Positions 8,479 to 17,054 of a stretch of 64,000 nt of DNA are shown one piece after another. Below the pieces are notes generated by a model. The model ran no database searches and was not told the origin of the DNA. It worked only from the letters and a program-made list of their open reading frames with translations. Numbering within the stretch: the first letter of the stretch is position 1; every line of letters begins with the position of its first letter. The DNA comes from a bacterium (GTDB lineage Bacteria; Bacteroidota; Ignavibacteria; SZUA-365): contig JAHLLD010000001.1 of NCBI GenBank assembly GCA_020444325.1, positions 1 to 64,000 of the forward strand, read 5' to 3'. The position numbers and the translations under genes were made by a program.

Positions 8479-11400
8479 ATGAGGCTCATGCAACCACTTC
8501 CTTTTCGGAAGCGTGCTGTTGTGTTTGCGATTGCGCTTTCCGTGCTCTTTCTGGGCGCAGAAGTGCTGCAGGCACAGCAAATGATGCCGCTTCCTGCTTA
8601 CAACAACACATACAATGGTCAGGTCCGTGGACTCTGGTTCACCGCGCCTGCGGATTTCCGCATTGTCGGACTCCGTGTCCCCACTGATGTGGGTACTGGC
8701 GTGCAGAATATCCAGGTCGTCAAGATGAACGCCGCCCTGCAGCCCTGGCCCGCGACCACGACGAACTACACTTCGCTGGGGGTATGGACGAATGTGAATT
8801 CGACCAATATGATTCCCTGCGACATTCTGATAAGCAATGGTGATATCATCGGTATCATCGGGACGCGCGGCAGCAATGGTTCGACGCAGGCGAACTCCTA
8901 CTCTGTCGGCAACTCGCCGTGGACGGCGAGCAACGGTATTTTCGGTCTCCCCGTGACACTGCATCGTTTCGGTCATCAGGGATACACCTATCCCGTCGGT
9001 GATGTGTGGTGGGAGCCCAATTATCAGGTCTGCCGCGTCGAGATGTATTACACCTCCGCCGTCACCGGTCCCAACGATGCCGGTATCGGATCGATCGATT
9101 CTCCGTTCAATTTCTGCGCCGGCAATGAGGACATCATCGTCACGCTGAAGAATTTCGGAACCAATCAGATTACGTCCGCAACGATCAACTGGACGCTGAA
9201 CGGTGTGCCGCAGACGCCGTACAACTGGACCGGACTGCTGGATACGCTGAATTTCAGCACGCGTTCAACGCAGGTCACGCTTGCGAACATGAGTTTCCAG
9301 AGCGGTGTGCCCTATACCATCACGGCGTGGACCACGATGCCGAACGGTGTGCAGGATACCATAACCAGTAATGACAGCTCTTCCGTGACCGTGCAGGCGG
9401 CTATCGCCGGCACCTTCACCATCGGCGGCGCATCACCGGATTACACGGATTTCGCTTCCGCCGTCAATGATCTCAACCAGTTTGGAGTGTGCGGTCCCGT
9501 TGTCTACAACGTGCGTCCAGGCACCTACAATGAACAGGTGGAACTGAGCGACATTGCAGGGACATCATCCATTAACACCATCACCTTCCAGGGTGAAACC
9601 GGCAACAACGCCGATGTACACATGACGTTTGCGGCAACAGGAACCGCGAACAACTACGTTGTCAGTTACAACGGCTGCCAGTGGGTAACGTTCAAGGACA
9701 TGACAATTGAAGGAACCGGCTCCTCCTACGGAACCGCCGTGCTCATTCAGGGAACGGCGACCGACAACACTGTTGAGGGCTGCGAGCTGATATCCCCCGA
9801 TGTGAATTCCACATCAACCTACATGGCCGTCGTGTATTCGCCGTCCGGTTCACTCAATCACCGCACGTCCTTCATCGACTGCGGCATTCGTGAAGGTGGA
9901 TACGGCATGTACCTGTATGGCAGCAATACCACATCCACGATGGACGGCTGCCTCATCCAGGGCTGCGAATTCACCGGACAGTACTATCGTCCCTACTACG
10001 GTGTGTATCTTGGGGAGATCAAGTTCCTCGACAACCGCATCGTGCAGGAAGCGGCAAACACGTACACGTACCACTATCCCGCTTCTTTCTACTACGGATA
10101 CAATTCGCAGATCGAACGCAACACGTTCATTTCCTACGGCGGCAACTACTGCTATGGTGTGTATTTCTATTATGAGAACTACTACCAGAGCGGTCAGTCG
10201 CGATTTGTCAACAACATGATCTCGATGCTGGATTGCAATTACGGGTATTACAGTGTCTACGCGTACCGTATGGGCAATACCCTGTTTGCACACAACACCA
10301 TTTACAGCAACACCCCGTACACCAGCAGTTATCTCGTCTACGCACCCTATGGACAGGGCAGCGACATCTACAACAACATCTTCTATCATGCCGGTGCAGG
10401 ATATTGCTGGTATGAAGTCGGCAACGGCTACATCAACGACTCCGATTACAACCTCTGGTATTCGAACGGTAACAACCTCGCGTACTGGGGCGGCGCGCGT
10501 GCAAGTCTCGCGGCACTGCAATCCTACACCGGCATGGACGCGAATTCGATCAGCAAGTCCGTCACCTACAAAGACTGGTATGCCGGCGATCTGCATCTGG
10601 CGAGTCCTTCAGACGACGACACCGATCTGTTCGGAACATTGCTGGCGTCGGTCACTGACGACATCGACCATGAGGCACGCGTCAATCCCTATCGCGGGGC
10701 GGACGAAGCCTGCTACGTGGCACCTGGAAGTCTGAATTACAGCTTCGTTGACGCACAGGGACTTCCCGCAGCCTATGCGGAAGCGCCCGGGACCATCGGC
10801 GTCGAGTATTCAGTGACCTTCCCCGAGTTCGCCTCCACGGTCACCTTCACCGTTCAGTTCTTCGATGTCACGACCAACACCCTCGCGTGGCAGACCAGCT
10901 TCCAGGCAGCGAAAGCCTATGGTGTGCCGCTCAGTGGCGTGCAATACATCAACCTGCCGCAGTCGCTGCAGCCGGGCACGTACAAGATTGAAGTGATCTT
11001 CAACACGAAAAACAGCTGCGACGTCTACCGCGACTACATGCCGTATCCCGTGGCCCTGCTTGTCGTGGGTGAAGGACAGAAGCCCTGCGTGGTCTGGCCG
11101 GGTGATGTCAACAACGACGGTATCGTGACATACGTCGATCGCCGCGATCTCAACCTCTATATTTACAATGCCAACTTGCGCTCGACCTGGCTGAGTGGTC
11201 CCGCCCGTTACCAGGCCGATGCTGAAACCAATCCCTTCACATACGTCGAGTGGAAACCGCAGGCTGCCGCCCCATGGTACACCCCCGAGGGCTGCTACAT
11301 GGATACCGACGGTAACGGCGTCGTGAACAATATGGACTACATCGCGATGAAGCTGAACTGGGCGCAGACCACGCCGACCTATCCCGGCACGCCGAAGTCC

Positions 11401-11697
11401 AGCGCTCCCACCGCTGCCAGCTTCTCGATGGATCAGAACTATCCGAATCCATTTAATCCGACCACGATGATCAAGTTCTCGGTTCCCGAACAGTCGCATG
11501 TGCGCCTGGTGGTGACCGACGCACTCGGACGTCAGGTGGCGGAACTGGTCGACGGCAGTGTCGACCAGGGTCTGCATGAAGTGCAGTTCGATGCTTCCCA
11601 GCTCTCGAGTGGCACCTACATCGCCACCATCAGTGTGACCGGCAGCGAGTCGAACCTGACCTTCACGAAGACCATCAAAATGGCGCTGTCCAAATAG
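8479..11697 (+). CDS. Secreted beta-helix protein with dockerin-like repeats and type IX-like sorting domain, 1072 aa
   Basis: The chosen Met at 8479 (MRLMQPLPFRKRAVVFAIAL..., cleavage near VLQAQ) follows a CGAGG ribosome site; the frame is open 18 codons further upstream. After an N-terminal module of about 300 residues comes a right-handed beta-helix (from about residue 315 to 690) rich in Asn, Gly and aromatic residues. A beta-sandwich-like region follows. Two calcium-loop motifs (GDVNNDGIVTYVDRRD and DTDGNGVVNNMDY) together look like a dockerin. The C-terminus is a sorting domain starting at QNYPNPFNPTT and ending in a basic-hydrophobic tail. Likely transported by a type IX-like secretion system and held at the surface or released. 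The ligand is unknown. Confidence 0.85.
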   Translation: MRLMQPLPFRKRAVVFAIALSVLFLGAEVLQAQQMMPLPAYNNTYNGQVRGLWFTAPADFRIVGLRVPTDVGTGVQNIQVVKMNAALQPWPATTTNYTSLGVWTNVNSTNMIPCDILISNGDIIGIIGTRGSNGSTQANSYSVGNSPWTASNGIFGLPVTLHRFGHQGYTYPVGDVWWEPNYQVCRVEMYYTSAVTGPNDAGIGSIDSPFNFCAGNEDIIVTLKNFGTNQITSATINWTLNGVPQTPYNWTGLLDTLNFSTRSTQVTLANMSFQSGVPYTITAWTTMPNGVQDTITSNDSSSVTVQAAIAGTFTIGGASPDYTDFASAVNDLNQFGVCGPVVYNVRPGTYNEQVELSDIAGTSSINTITFQGETGNNADVHMTFAATGTANNYVVSYNGCQWVTFKDMTIEGTGSSYGTAVLIQGTATDNTVEGCELISPDVNSTSTYMAVVYSPSGSLNHRTSFIDCGIREGGYGMYLYGSNTTSTMDGCLIQGCEFTGQYYRPYYGVYLGEIKFLDNRIVQEAANTYTYHYPASFYYGYNSQIERNTFISYGGNYCYGVYFYYENYYQSGQSRFVNNMISMLDCNYGYYSVYAYRMGNTLFAHNTIYSNTPYTSSYLVYAPYGQGSDIYNNIFYHAGAGYCWYEVGNGYINDSDYNLWYSNGNNLAYWGGARASLAALQSYTGMDANSISKSVTYKDWYAGDLHLASPSDDDTDLFGTLLASVTDDIDHEARVNPYRGADEACYVAPGSLNYSFVDAQGLPAAYAEAPGTIGVEYSVTFPEFASTVTFTVQFFDVTTNTLAWQTSFQAAKAYGVPLSGVQYINLPQSLQPGTYKIEVIFNTKNSCDVYRDYMPYPVALLVVGEGQKPCVVWPGDVNNDGIVTYVDRRDLNLYIYNANLRSTWLSGPARYQADAETNPFTYVEWKPQAAAPWYTPEGCYMDTDGNGVVNNMDYIAMKLNWAQTTPTYPGTPKSSAPTAASFSMDQNYPNPFNPTTMIKFSVPEQSHVRLVVTDALGRQVAELVDGSVDQGLHEVQFDASQLSSGTYIATISVTGSESNLTFTKTIKMALSK

Positions 11698-11731
11698 CGT
11701 CCGACTTTCCACATACCTCATGGAACGATAT

Positions 11732-11765
11732 CCCCCGGTCCGCCGCATTTTCGGTTGGCCGGGGG
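11732..11765. terminator. Hairpin after the beta-helix gene
   Basis: CCCCCGG (11732-11738) pairs with CCGGGGG (11759-11765) across a 20-nt loop that can form further CCG/CGG pairs. It is 35 bp past the stop. There is no T-run, so intrinsic termination is only probable. Confidence 0.5.
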
Positions 11766-11769
11766 TTGT

Positions 11770-11945
11770 CGTTATGCTCGTTCCCGATTGCATCGGGAAC
11801 TCGGTGCGGGAGCGCCTGTCGGCGCGCGGGAGCTCGTCCCGTAAACGGGACTCGCGCAGAAGTCTCGCTTCGCTCGACGGAGGAGTTCCGCTACGCGGAA
11901 CGCGGGAGCTTCGCTTCGCTCGACGCGATGGTGCCTTTGGACCTG
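11770..11945. repeat. Hairpin-module array 4 and remaining gap to 12239
   Basis: The modules include CCCGATTGCATCGGG, GCGCCTGTCGGCGC, GTCCCGTAAACGGGAC, CGAAGTCTCGCTTCG-type and GTTCCGCTACGCGGAAC, joined by GCGGGAG and CTCGCGC linkers. From 11946 to 12239 the gap holds a TTTCCATCC-rich stretch, a partial inverted repeat of 'GGGATTGCTTCC' (around 12030 and 12080), tandem TTTGTCAT/ATCTGCCATCTGC words, and more short Ser/Leu-coding GC-rich modules. I see no gene there. Confidence 0.65.
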
Positions 11946-12239
11946 TCATCAATGCCAGTATGATGTTTCCATCCTTCAATTTTTCTATCTTTTGATTGTC
12001 TGCCATGGTATACCTGTTTTTGTCATCCGGGATTGCTTCCTGGATGAATCGGTGCATCCGGGAATACGTTGCCGGAAGCAATCCCGGCTCCACAGGAATT
12101 TGTCATTTGCGATTTGTCATCTGCCATCTGCTCCGCCTTCGTCCCGTCCCGCTTCCTCCTTCGCTTTCGCTTCGCTCAAGCTTCGGCGGACAGGTGCGCG
12201 GGTGGACTTCGGCGCGACAGGAATCTGGAATTTGAGCCC

Positions 12240-13109
12240 ATGCGTAACGTACTTGTCACCGGAGCGAATGGTTTTTTGGGGTACAATGTGTGCCGGGGGA
12301 TGCGAGAGTATGGGTTGCGCGTGGTGGGGACGTCACGGAGTCCGGAAGACGGACATAGCGAAGCGGAGCTGTGGCTGCGCTTCGAATTGAATGGTGGCGA
12401 TGCACATGCGCTGCTCGATCAGGCAGCCAGCGACGTGGTCGTGCATGCGGCAGCCTGTGCGGCGCGAAAGGATTGCGCCTCCGATCCATCCTACGCGAAT
12501 CGCATCAATGCCGGTGCCGCGGCCGAACTGGCGGCTGCCTGCAGGGAGCGCGATATCGGCTTCTTCTTCATATCTACCGATCTCGTTTTCGATGGCAGTG
12601 CTGCTCCCTACGCGGAAGATGATATGCCAGCCCCGGCTTCGATTTACGGCGCAAGCAAGGCGGAAGCGGAAGGCGCGGTCATGGCTGCGCATCCAGATGC
12701 GTATGTACTTCGCTGCGCACTGATCTACGGGAATGATGCTGCCGGGAATCCCGCCTCTTTTCTGTCGTGGAATGTGCAGCATCCCCTCCGCGGCATTTCC
12801 ATCTCCCTGTACGAAAACCAGCATCGCACGCCTCTCTTCGTCGACGATGTCGCCCGTGCCATTCGCGTACTCGAAAGCACGGACGCCGCGCCCGGCATAT
12901 ACCACCTGGGCGGACCCGACCGCCTCAGCCGCATGGACATCGGTATCCATCTCTCCCGCCACTACGGCTTCTCTCCCGCCCTGATCCAATCCGTCGCTCT
13001 CCCCGAAACCGACGACACATCACTGCGCACGGACAAAATCCGTGAAGCCTGCGGAATGGAGTTTACCAGCTTCGAGGACGGTCTGCGTCAGCTGACAGCT
13101 TCGATGTAG
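12240..13109 (+). CDS. NAD(P)-dependent reductase/epimerase, RmlD-like extended SDR, 289 aa
   Basis: This is an extended short-chain dehydrogenase with an N-terminal Rossmann motif TGANGFLG, an active-site Ser/Thr region FFFISTDLVFDG (the phrase typical of dTDP-4-dehydrorhamnose reductases) and the catalytic YxxxK in YGASKAE. It probably acts on a nucleotide-linked sugar, possibly the last step of dTDP-rhamnose synthesis, but rmlA and rmlB are not nearby and an rfbC-type epimerase lies 25 kb away. The frame is open 57 codons further upstream through repeat-like DNA; the Met at 12240 starts exactly at the Rossmann strand. The 3' end, including the stop, is partly duplicated just downstream. 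Confidence 0.8.
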   Translation: MRNVLVTGANGFLGYNVCRGMREYGLRVVGTSRSPEDGHSEAELWLRFELNGGDAHALLDQAASDVVVHAAACAARKDCASDPSYANRINAGAAAELAAACRERDIGFFFISTDLVFDGSAAPYAEDDMPAPASIYGASKAEAEGAVMAAHPDAYVLRCALIYGNDAAGNPASFLSWNVQHPLRGISISLYENQHRTPLFVDDVARAIRVLESTDAAPGIYHLGGPDRLSRMDIGIHLSRHYGFSPALIQSVALPETDDTSLRTDKIREACGMEFTSFEDGLRQLTASM

Positions 13110-13182
13110 GCCTGCAGTCTCTTCCGCTCGGATATGACTTCAGCTGACCGCTTCGATGCAGGCTGACAGTCCCTTCTTCTCG
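13089..13182. repeat. Imperfect tandem duplication of the reductase 3' end
   Basis: A segment of about 42 bp starting CAGCTGACAGCTTCGATG (13089-13130), which contains the stop codon, is repeated with several changes at 13141-13182 (CAGCTGACCGCTTCGATG). The second copy is non-coding. A local slippage or template-switch duplication is the simplest explanation. Confidence 0.75.
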
Positions 13183-13185
13183 GCC

Positions 13186-13257
13186 GACTATGGAATGATG
13201 GAAATATGGGGTCACGGGTATGATTCCATTTTTCCATCATTTCATCTTTCCATAGTC
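13186..13257. repeat. Imperfect inverted repeat of GGAATGATGGAAA words
   Basis: GACTATGGAA at 13186 pairs with TTCCATAGTC ending at 13257, and an inner TGATGGAAA segment pairs with TTTCCATCA. It may act as a terminator for the upstream reductase. The same TTTCCATC/GATGGAAA vocabulary appears near 8048, 11965 and 43145, indicating another minor dispersed family. Confidence 0.6.
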
Positions 13258-13341
13258 ACCACACTTTCACGGTGTACGCACCATGCGCACATTTTCCCTA
13301 TATTGATAGGTTGAATACAGAAAGAAGAATCAGAGCATTGT

Positions 13342-14808
13342 ATGACAGATGACAAGACCGCCATGGAGAACATGGACGACGTACTGTACGAACCTGAAAA
13401 CGCGCTGCCGGATTTCAGTTTTTCGGCACTGCCGGATGAACTGCGGGAGCGGGTGAAGTCGCTCGGATGGACCGAGCCGACGCCGGTGCAGAAAAAGGCC
13501 ATTCCCTACCTCCTCGAGGGAAGGGACATGATCGTGCAGGCGCGCACGGGGAGCGGGAAAACGGGTGCGTACCTCCTCCCCATCATCGAAACGATTGATA
13601 CGAAAAAGAAATACTGCCAGGCGCTGATCCTCGCTCCCACAAGGGAACTGGCAAAGCAGGTAAGCGATGTGCTGGTGCAGCTGACGAGTGGGACGGAATT
13701 GAAATCCACTGTCATTTACGGTGGTGTGCGCTATGGGAACCAGATCCGCGACCTGAAGGACGGAGCGCAAATCGTGGTCGGGACACCGGGACGCATCCTT
13801 GACCACGTGTACAAGGGAACGCTCACGCTGATGAACATCCACACGCTGGTGTTCGACGAGGCGGATGAGATGCTGTCGATGGGCTTCTATCCCTCCATGC
13901 GCAAGCTGCGAAGGCAGATTCCGGAGAAGCGCAAGACCTACATGTTCAGCGCCACCATCCCGTATCACGTCGAGCAACTCGCGTATGAATTCCTGCACAA
14001 TCCCGATCGCCTGAGCCTGAGCAAGGGAAATCAGTCCGTCTCCGAACTCGAACACCGTTACTATATCGCTCCTCAGCTGCAGAAAGATCGCTCCCTGCTG
14101 CGTTTGATCGAATACGAGAATCCCGATTCCGCATTGATCTTTACCAACACCAAGCGGGATGCGGAATACCTGTCCGAGTACCTGAAAAACAACGGCATCG
14201 ATGCCGAGCATCTGACCGGTGATCTGCGGCAGAGCAAGCGTGAGCGCATCATGGAGCAACTGCGGAGTGGAGAGCTTCGCTACGTCATCGCTACCGATGT
14301 CGCTGCACGCGGTATCGACATCAGCGATCTCAGCTATGTGTTTCTCTATGACATCCCGGAGCACGTCGAGGTGTATGTGCATCGCTCGGGAAGAACGGCA
14401 CGCGCGGGCAAGACCGGTATCGCCATTACCATCTGCGAGAGCATACAGGAGCGGAAACTGCTGGGCATCGCAAAGCAGTATGGTTTCAGCGTGGAGCAAC
14501 GCGAACTGCCATCGGATGAAATGCTGCAGGAGCGGCTCTCCGAACGTCTGATCGTACGCCTCGAAGATCAGCTGCATGATTACGCCATGATGGATCGCGA
14601 ACGTATCGCGCACTTCCTCCCTGTCGTCGACACGCTGTACGAAGACGATGAAATGCGCATGCTGCTCGCCATGCTCCTCGACCGCAGCTACCGCCAGACA
14701 CTGCACGCCCGCCTCTTCGAACAACAGGAGAATGCGCGTAAGAGCAGCGGGGGAGCGAGCAAATCCGGAGGGGGAAGCGGGAAATCCGGCAGAAAGCGTA
14801 GACGATAA
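13342..14808 (+). CDS. DEAD-box RNA helicase, 488 aa
   Basis: This is an ATP-dependent RNA helicase with the full motif set: Q motif WTEPTPVQKKAIP, Walker A ARTGSGKT, Ia PTRELAKQ, TPGRILD, DEAD in VFDEADEM, SAT in MFSATIP, and the second RecA domain with TNTKRDAEYLSEYL, ATDVAARGIDI and HRSGRTARAGKTG. A helical region follows to about residue 460, and then a Ser/Gly/Lys/Arg-rich tail (KSGGGSGKSGRKRRR) typical of RNA-binding extensions. It acts in the cytoplasm on ribosome assembly or mRNA turnover; which role cannot be told. Single gene; a hairpin array starts at its stop. Confidence 0.95.
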   Translation: MTDDKTAMENMDDVLYEPENALPDFSFSALPDELRERVKSLGWTEPTPVQKKAIPYLLEGRDMIVQARTGSGKTGAYLLPIIETIDTKKKYCQALILAPTRELAKQVSDVLVQLTSGTELKSTVIYGGVRYGNQIRDLKDGAQIVVGTPGRILDHVYKGTLTLMNIHTLVFDEADEMLSMGFYPSMRKLRRQIPEKRKTYMFSATIPYHVEQLAYEFLHNPDRLSLSKGNQSVSELEHRYYIAPQLQKDRSLLRLIEYENPDSALIFTNTKRDAEYLSEYLKNNGIDAEHLTGDLRQSKRERIMEQLRSGELRYVIATDVAARGIDISDLSYVFLYDIPEHVEVYVHRSGRTARAGKTGIAITICESIQERKLLGIAKQYGFSVEQRELPSDEMLQERLSERLIVRLEDQLHDYAMMDRERIAHFLPVVDTLYEDDEMRMLLAMLLDRSYRQTLHARLFEQQENARKSSGGASKSGGGSGKSGRKRRR

Positions 14809-15044
14809 GCTTGCTAACGCTCGCGCTTGAGCCGCTTCGCGGCGCGGGAGTCCCGCTGACGCGGGACGCTTGAGTCTCCGCCTTCGGCGGAGCCGCGGGA
14901 AGAAAATTCATCGTCGCTGTGACAGCAGCGACTCAGGCGTGCGAAGCACTCACGCGTTCCGCAGAGCGGAACTCCAGCGTGAGCGCAAGCGAACTCCAGC
15001 GCGGCGATAGCCGCTCCAGCGCGAGCCCCGTAAACGGGGCGAGC
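14809..15044. repeat. Hairpin-module array 5 between convergent genes
   Basis: About ten stems are recognisable, among them GCCGCTTCGCGGC, GTCCCGCTGACGCGGGAC, TCCGCCTTCGGCGGA, GTCGCTGTGACAGCAGCGAC, GTGCGAAGCAC, GTTCCGCAGAGCGGAAC, GCGGCGATAGCCGC and GCCCCGTAAACGGGGC, with linkers CGCGGGAG, CTCACGCG and CTCCAGCG. It fills the whole gap between the helicase and clpX stops, so it probably terminates transcription from both sides. Confidence 0.85.
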
Positions 15045-16301
15045 TTACGCGGTCTTCTTCTGTTCCTTCATCGTGTACATGGGTTCGGCACCGTTGTCGA
15101 TGGTGTCGCGGGTGATGAAGCAGCGGGTGACGGCGTCTTTGGAGGGGAGGTTGTACATGATTTCCATCATGGCGCGTTCCATGATCGAGCGAAGGGCCCG
15201 GGCTCCTGTTCCGCGCAGGAGGGCTTTTTCAACAATGGCTTCAAGCGCGGCGTGGTCGAATTCAAGGGCCACGTTTTCCATTTCAAAGAGTTTGATGTAC
15301 TGCTTGACCAGGGCGTTCTTCGGCTGGGTGAGGATGTTGAGCAGTCCCTCTTTGGAAATCGGGTGCAGGGAGGACATCACCGGGAGACGTCCGATCAATT
15401 CAGGAATGAGTCCGTAACGCAGCAGGTCCTCAGGCTCCACATGGGTAAGGATGTACTGCCGCTCGGCCTTGTTAAGTGTGAGCATATCCGAACCGAAGCC
15501 GACCGGGTTTTTCCCGATGCGGCGCTGGATGATGTTCTCGAGTCCATCAAACGCACCGCCGCAGATGAAGAGGATATCCCGCGTGTTGATAGTGATCAGC
15601 GGCTGCTCGGGATGCTTGCGTCCCCCTTTCGGCGGAACACCGACGGTTGATCCTTCGAGAATTTTCAGCAGCGCCTGCTGCACGCCTTCGCCGGACACGT
15701 CGCGGGTGATGGACATGTTCTCACTTTTGCGCGCGATCTTGTCGATTTCATCGATATAGATGATGCCCTGCTCGGCGCGCTGAACATTGTACTCCGCGTT
15801 CTGGAGAAGATGCACGAGAATGGATTCCACATCGTCACCGACGTAACCGGATTCGGTCAGCGTGGTGGCATCTGCGATGGCGAAGGGGACATCGAGTACG
15901 CGGGCCAGTGTCTTTGCCAGCAGGGTTTTGCCGGTGCCGGTGGGACCGATAAGCAGGATATTGCTCTTCTCGATTTCCACATCCGTGTCGGCAAACACCT
16001 GCTTGCTCTCCAATCGCTTGTAGTGATTGTACACGGCGACGGAAAGCGTTTTCTTTGCCGATTCCTGTCCCACCACATATTCGTCCAGTGCTTTTTTCAG
16101 CTCTGCGGGACGACGGACGGATTTTTTCGCACCCAGTTCTCTGCCGGTGAACGCCGCGGAATTGCTGCGAAGAATGTCGACCGAACTCATCACGCAATTG
16201 TTGCAGATGTAGACACTGGGTCCGGCAATGATACTGTCGACCTCTTTCGAGCTGCGGCCACAGAATGAACACTTTATATTTTCGTTTTTCTTTGTACTCA
16301 T
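15045..16301 (-). CDS. clpX: ATP-dependent protease ATP-binding subunit ClpX, 418 aa
   Basis: ClpX is the AAA+ unfoldase that feeds tagged proteins to ClpP. The N-terminal C4 zinc domain (CSFCGRS... CNNC) spans about residues 11-40. Walker A GPTGTGKT is near residue 118 and Walker [11 protein letters not shown] near 180; the pore loop GYVGDDVES and the [23 protein letters not shown] region follow, with sensor arginines and the C-terminal small domain. Length is standard. clpP is not adjacent here. It ends in hairpin array 5. Confidence 0.97.
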   Translation of the reverse strand: MSTKKNENIKCSFCGRSSKEVDSIIAGPSVYICNNCVMSSVDILRSNSAAFTGRELGAKKSVRRPAELKKALDEYVVGQESAKKTLSVAVYNHYKRLESKQVFADTDVEIEKSNILLIGPTGTGKTLLAKTLARVLDVPFAIADATTLTESGYVGDDVESILVHLLQNAEYNVQRAEQGIIYIDEIDKIARKSENMSITRDVSGEGVQQALLKILEGSTVGVPPKGGRKHPEQPLITINTRDILFICGGAFDGLENIIQRRIGKNPVGFGSDMLTLNKAERQYILTHVEPEDLLRYGLIPELIGRLPVMSSLHPISKEGLLNILTQPKNALVKQYIKLFEMENVALEFDHAALEAIVEKALLRGTGARALRSIMERAMMEIMYNLPSKDAVTRCFITRDTIDNGAEPMYTMKEQKKTA

Positions 16302-16350
16302 GGAATCCAGAAATCAGTAGATAAACCGTCGGCTCTAGTAAAGATACGAA

Positions 16351-16387
16351 AATGCCGCCTCACGCGACAAACACGCAAGGCGGCATT
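16351..16387 (-). terminator. Rho-independent terminator of the histone-like gene
   Basis: On the minus strand AATGCCGCCT and AGGCGGCATT form a 10-bp stem across a 17-nt loop, followed at once by TTTTCG. It lies 28 bp past the stop of the lysine-rich protein and before the clpX start. Confidence 0.75.
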
Positions 16388-16415
16388 GGAAATTGGGAGA
16401 GATGAGGACGCGGAC

Positions 16416-16982
16416 TTACTTCCGGCCGACGGCCTTCAGAAATTCGTCTTCAATCTCGCGGAGACTCTTCAGGTACTCGAGACGTGCTTCCGCAATCTCG
16501 ATCTCACGATCAAGTGCGTTGCCGAGTACGGGGGAGGCAAAATCGAGCTTCGAGGGTACCGATGCAGGGGCGGCGGCCACGGCTTTCTTCTTGCTTCCAG
16601 GCTTGGGACCCGGCTTCCTGCCCGGCTTCTTCGCAGCAGCCTTCCTGGCAACAGCTTTCTTCGTCGCCTTTTTCGCCGCCGCTTTTTTCACCGCTTTTTT
16701 GCGTCCGGCCTTTTTCGTGGCACGCTTGCTGCCAGGCTTCGGTCCGCGCTTTGCAGGAGTTTTCGCCGCAGGCACTCCCGTCGCGGGAACGCCGCCACCG
16801 GTGAAGGCTTTTACAAAATCATCCCAGCGTTTTTTCACACCGTCGGTGACGCGCTTGGACTTATTCTTTTTAATATTCATCAGCGTCACATAATTAATGC
16901 CGCTGCGCTTTGCCATTTGATTCAGGGAGATATCCTTTTCCAGTTTGGAGATATCCGCCTGCATCTTTTTAATGTCTTCCAT
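16416..16982 (-). CDS. Histone H1-like Lys/Ala/Pro-rich DNA-binding protein, 188 aa
   Basis: Three parts are visible. Residues 1-60 form a helical head (SLNQMAKRSGINYVTLMNIKKNKSKR) that looks like a helix-turn-helix reading head. Residues about 65-135 are a KKA/AKK and PGRKPGPKPG-rich tail resembling bacterial H1-like proteins and AT-hooks. Residues about 145-188 form a charged amphipathic helix (DREIEIAEARLEYLKSLREIEDEFL) suited to coiled-coil pairing. It probably coats or bridges DNA in the nucleoid. It has its own terminator. The partnering of a sequence-reading head with an H1 tail is unusual, but the head assignment is pattern-based. Confidence 0.8.
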   Translation of the reverse strand: MEDIKKMQADISKLEKDISLNQMAKRSGINYVTLMNIKKNKSKRVTDGVKKRWDDFVKAFTGGGVPATGVPAAKTPAKRGPKPGSKRATKKAGRKKAVKKAAAKKATKKAVARKAAAKKPGRKPGPKPGSKKKAVAAAPASVPSKLDFASPVLGNALDREIEIAEARLEYLKSLREIEDEFLKAVGRK

Positions 16983-17054
16983 GAATATTCCTTGCTAATT
17001 GATGTGTTGGCTACAATTCACGAAAATTATAATACAATAGCAAGAAGTATAGCG

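Noticed and set aside
10810-12093. 427-aa open frame on the minus strand
   Set aside because: It is antisense to the beta-helix protein's dockerin and sorting domains and continues through a hairpin array. No family pattern.
12240-13109. rmlD as a confirmed member of a dTDP-rhamnose pathway
   Set aside because: Motifs fit RmlD-like reductases, but rmlA and rmlB are absent from the window and rfbC is 25 kb away, so the specific symbol was withheld.
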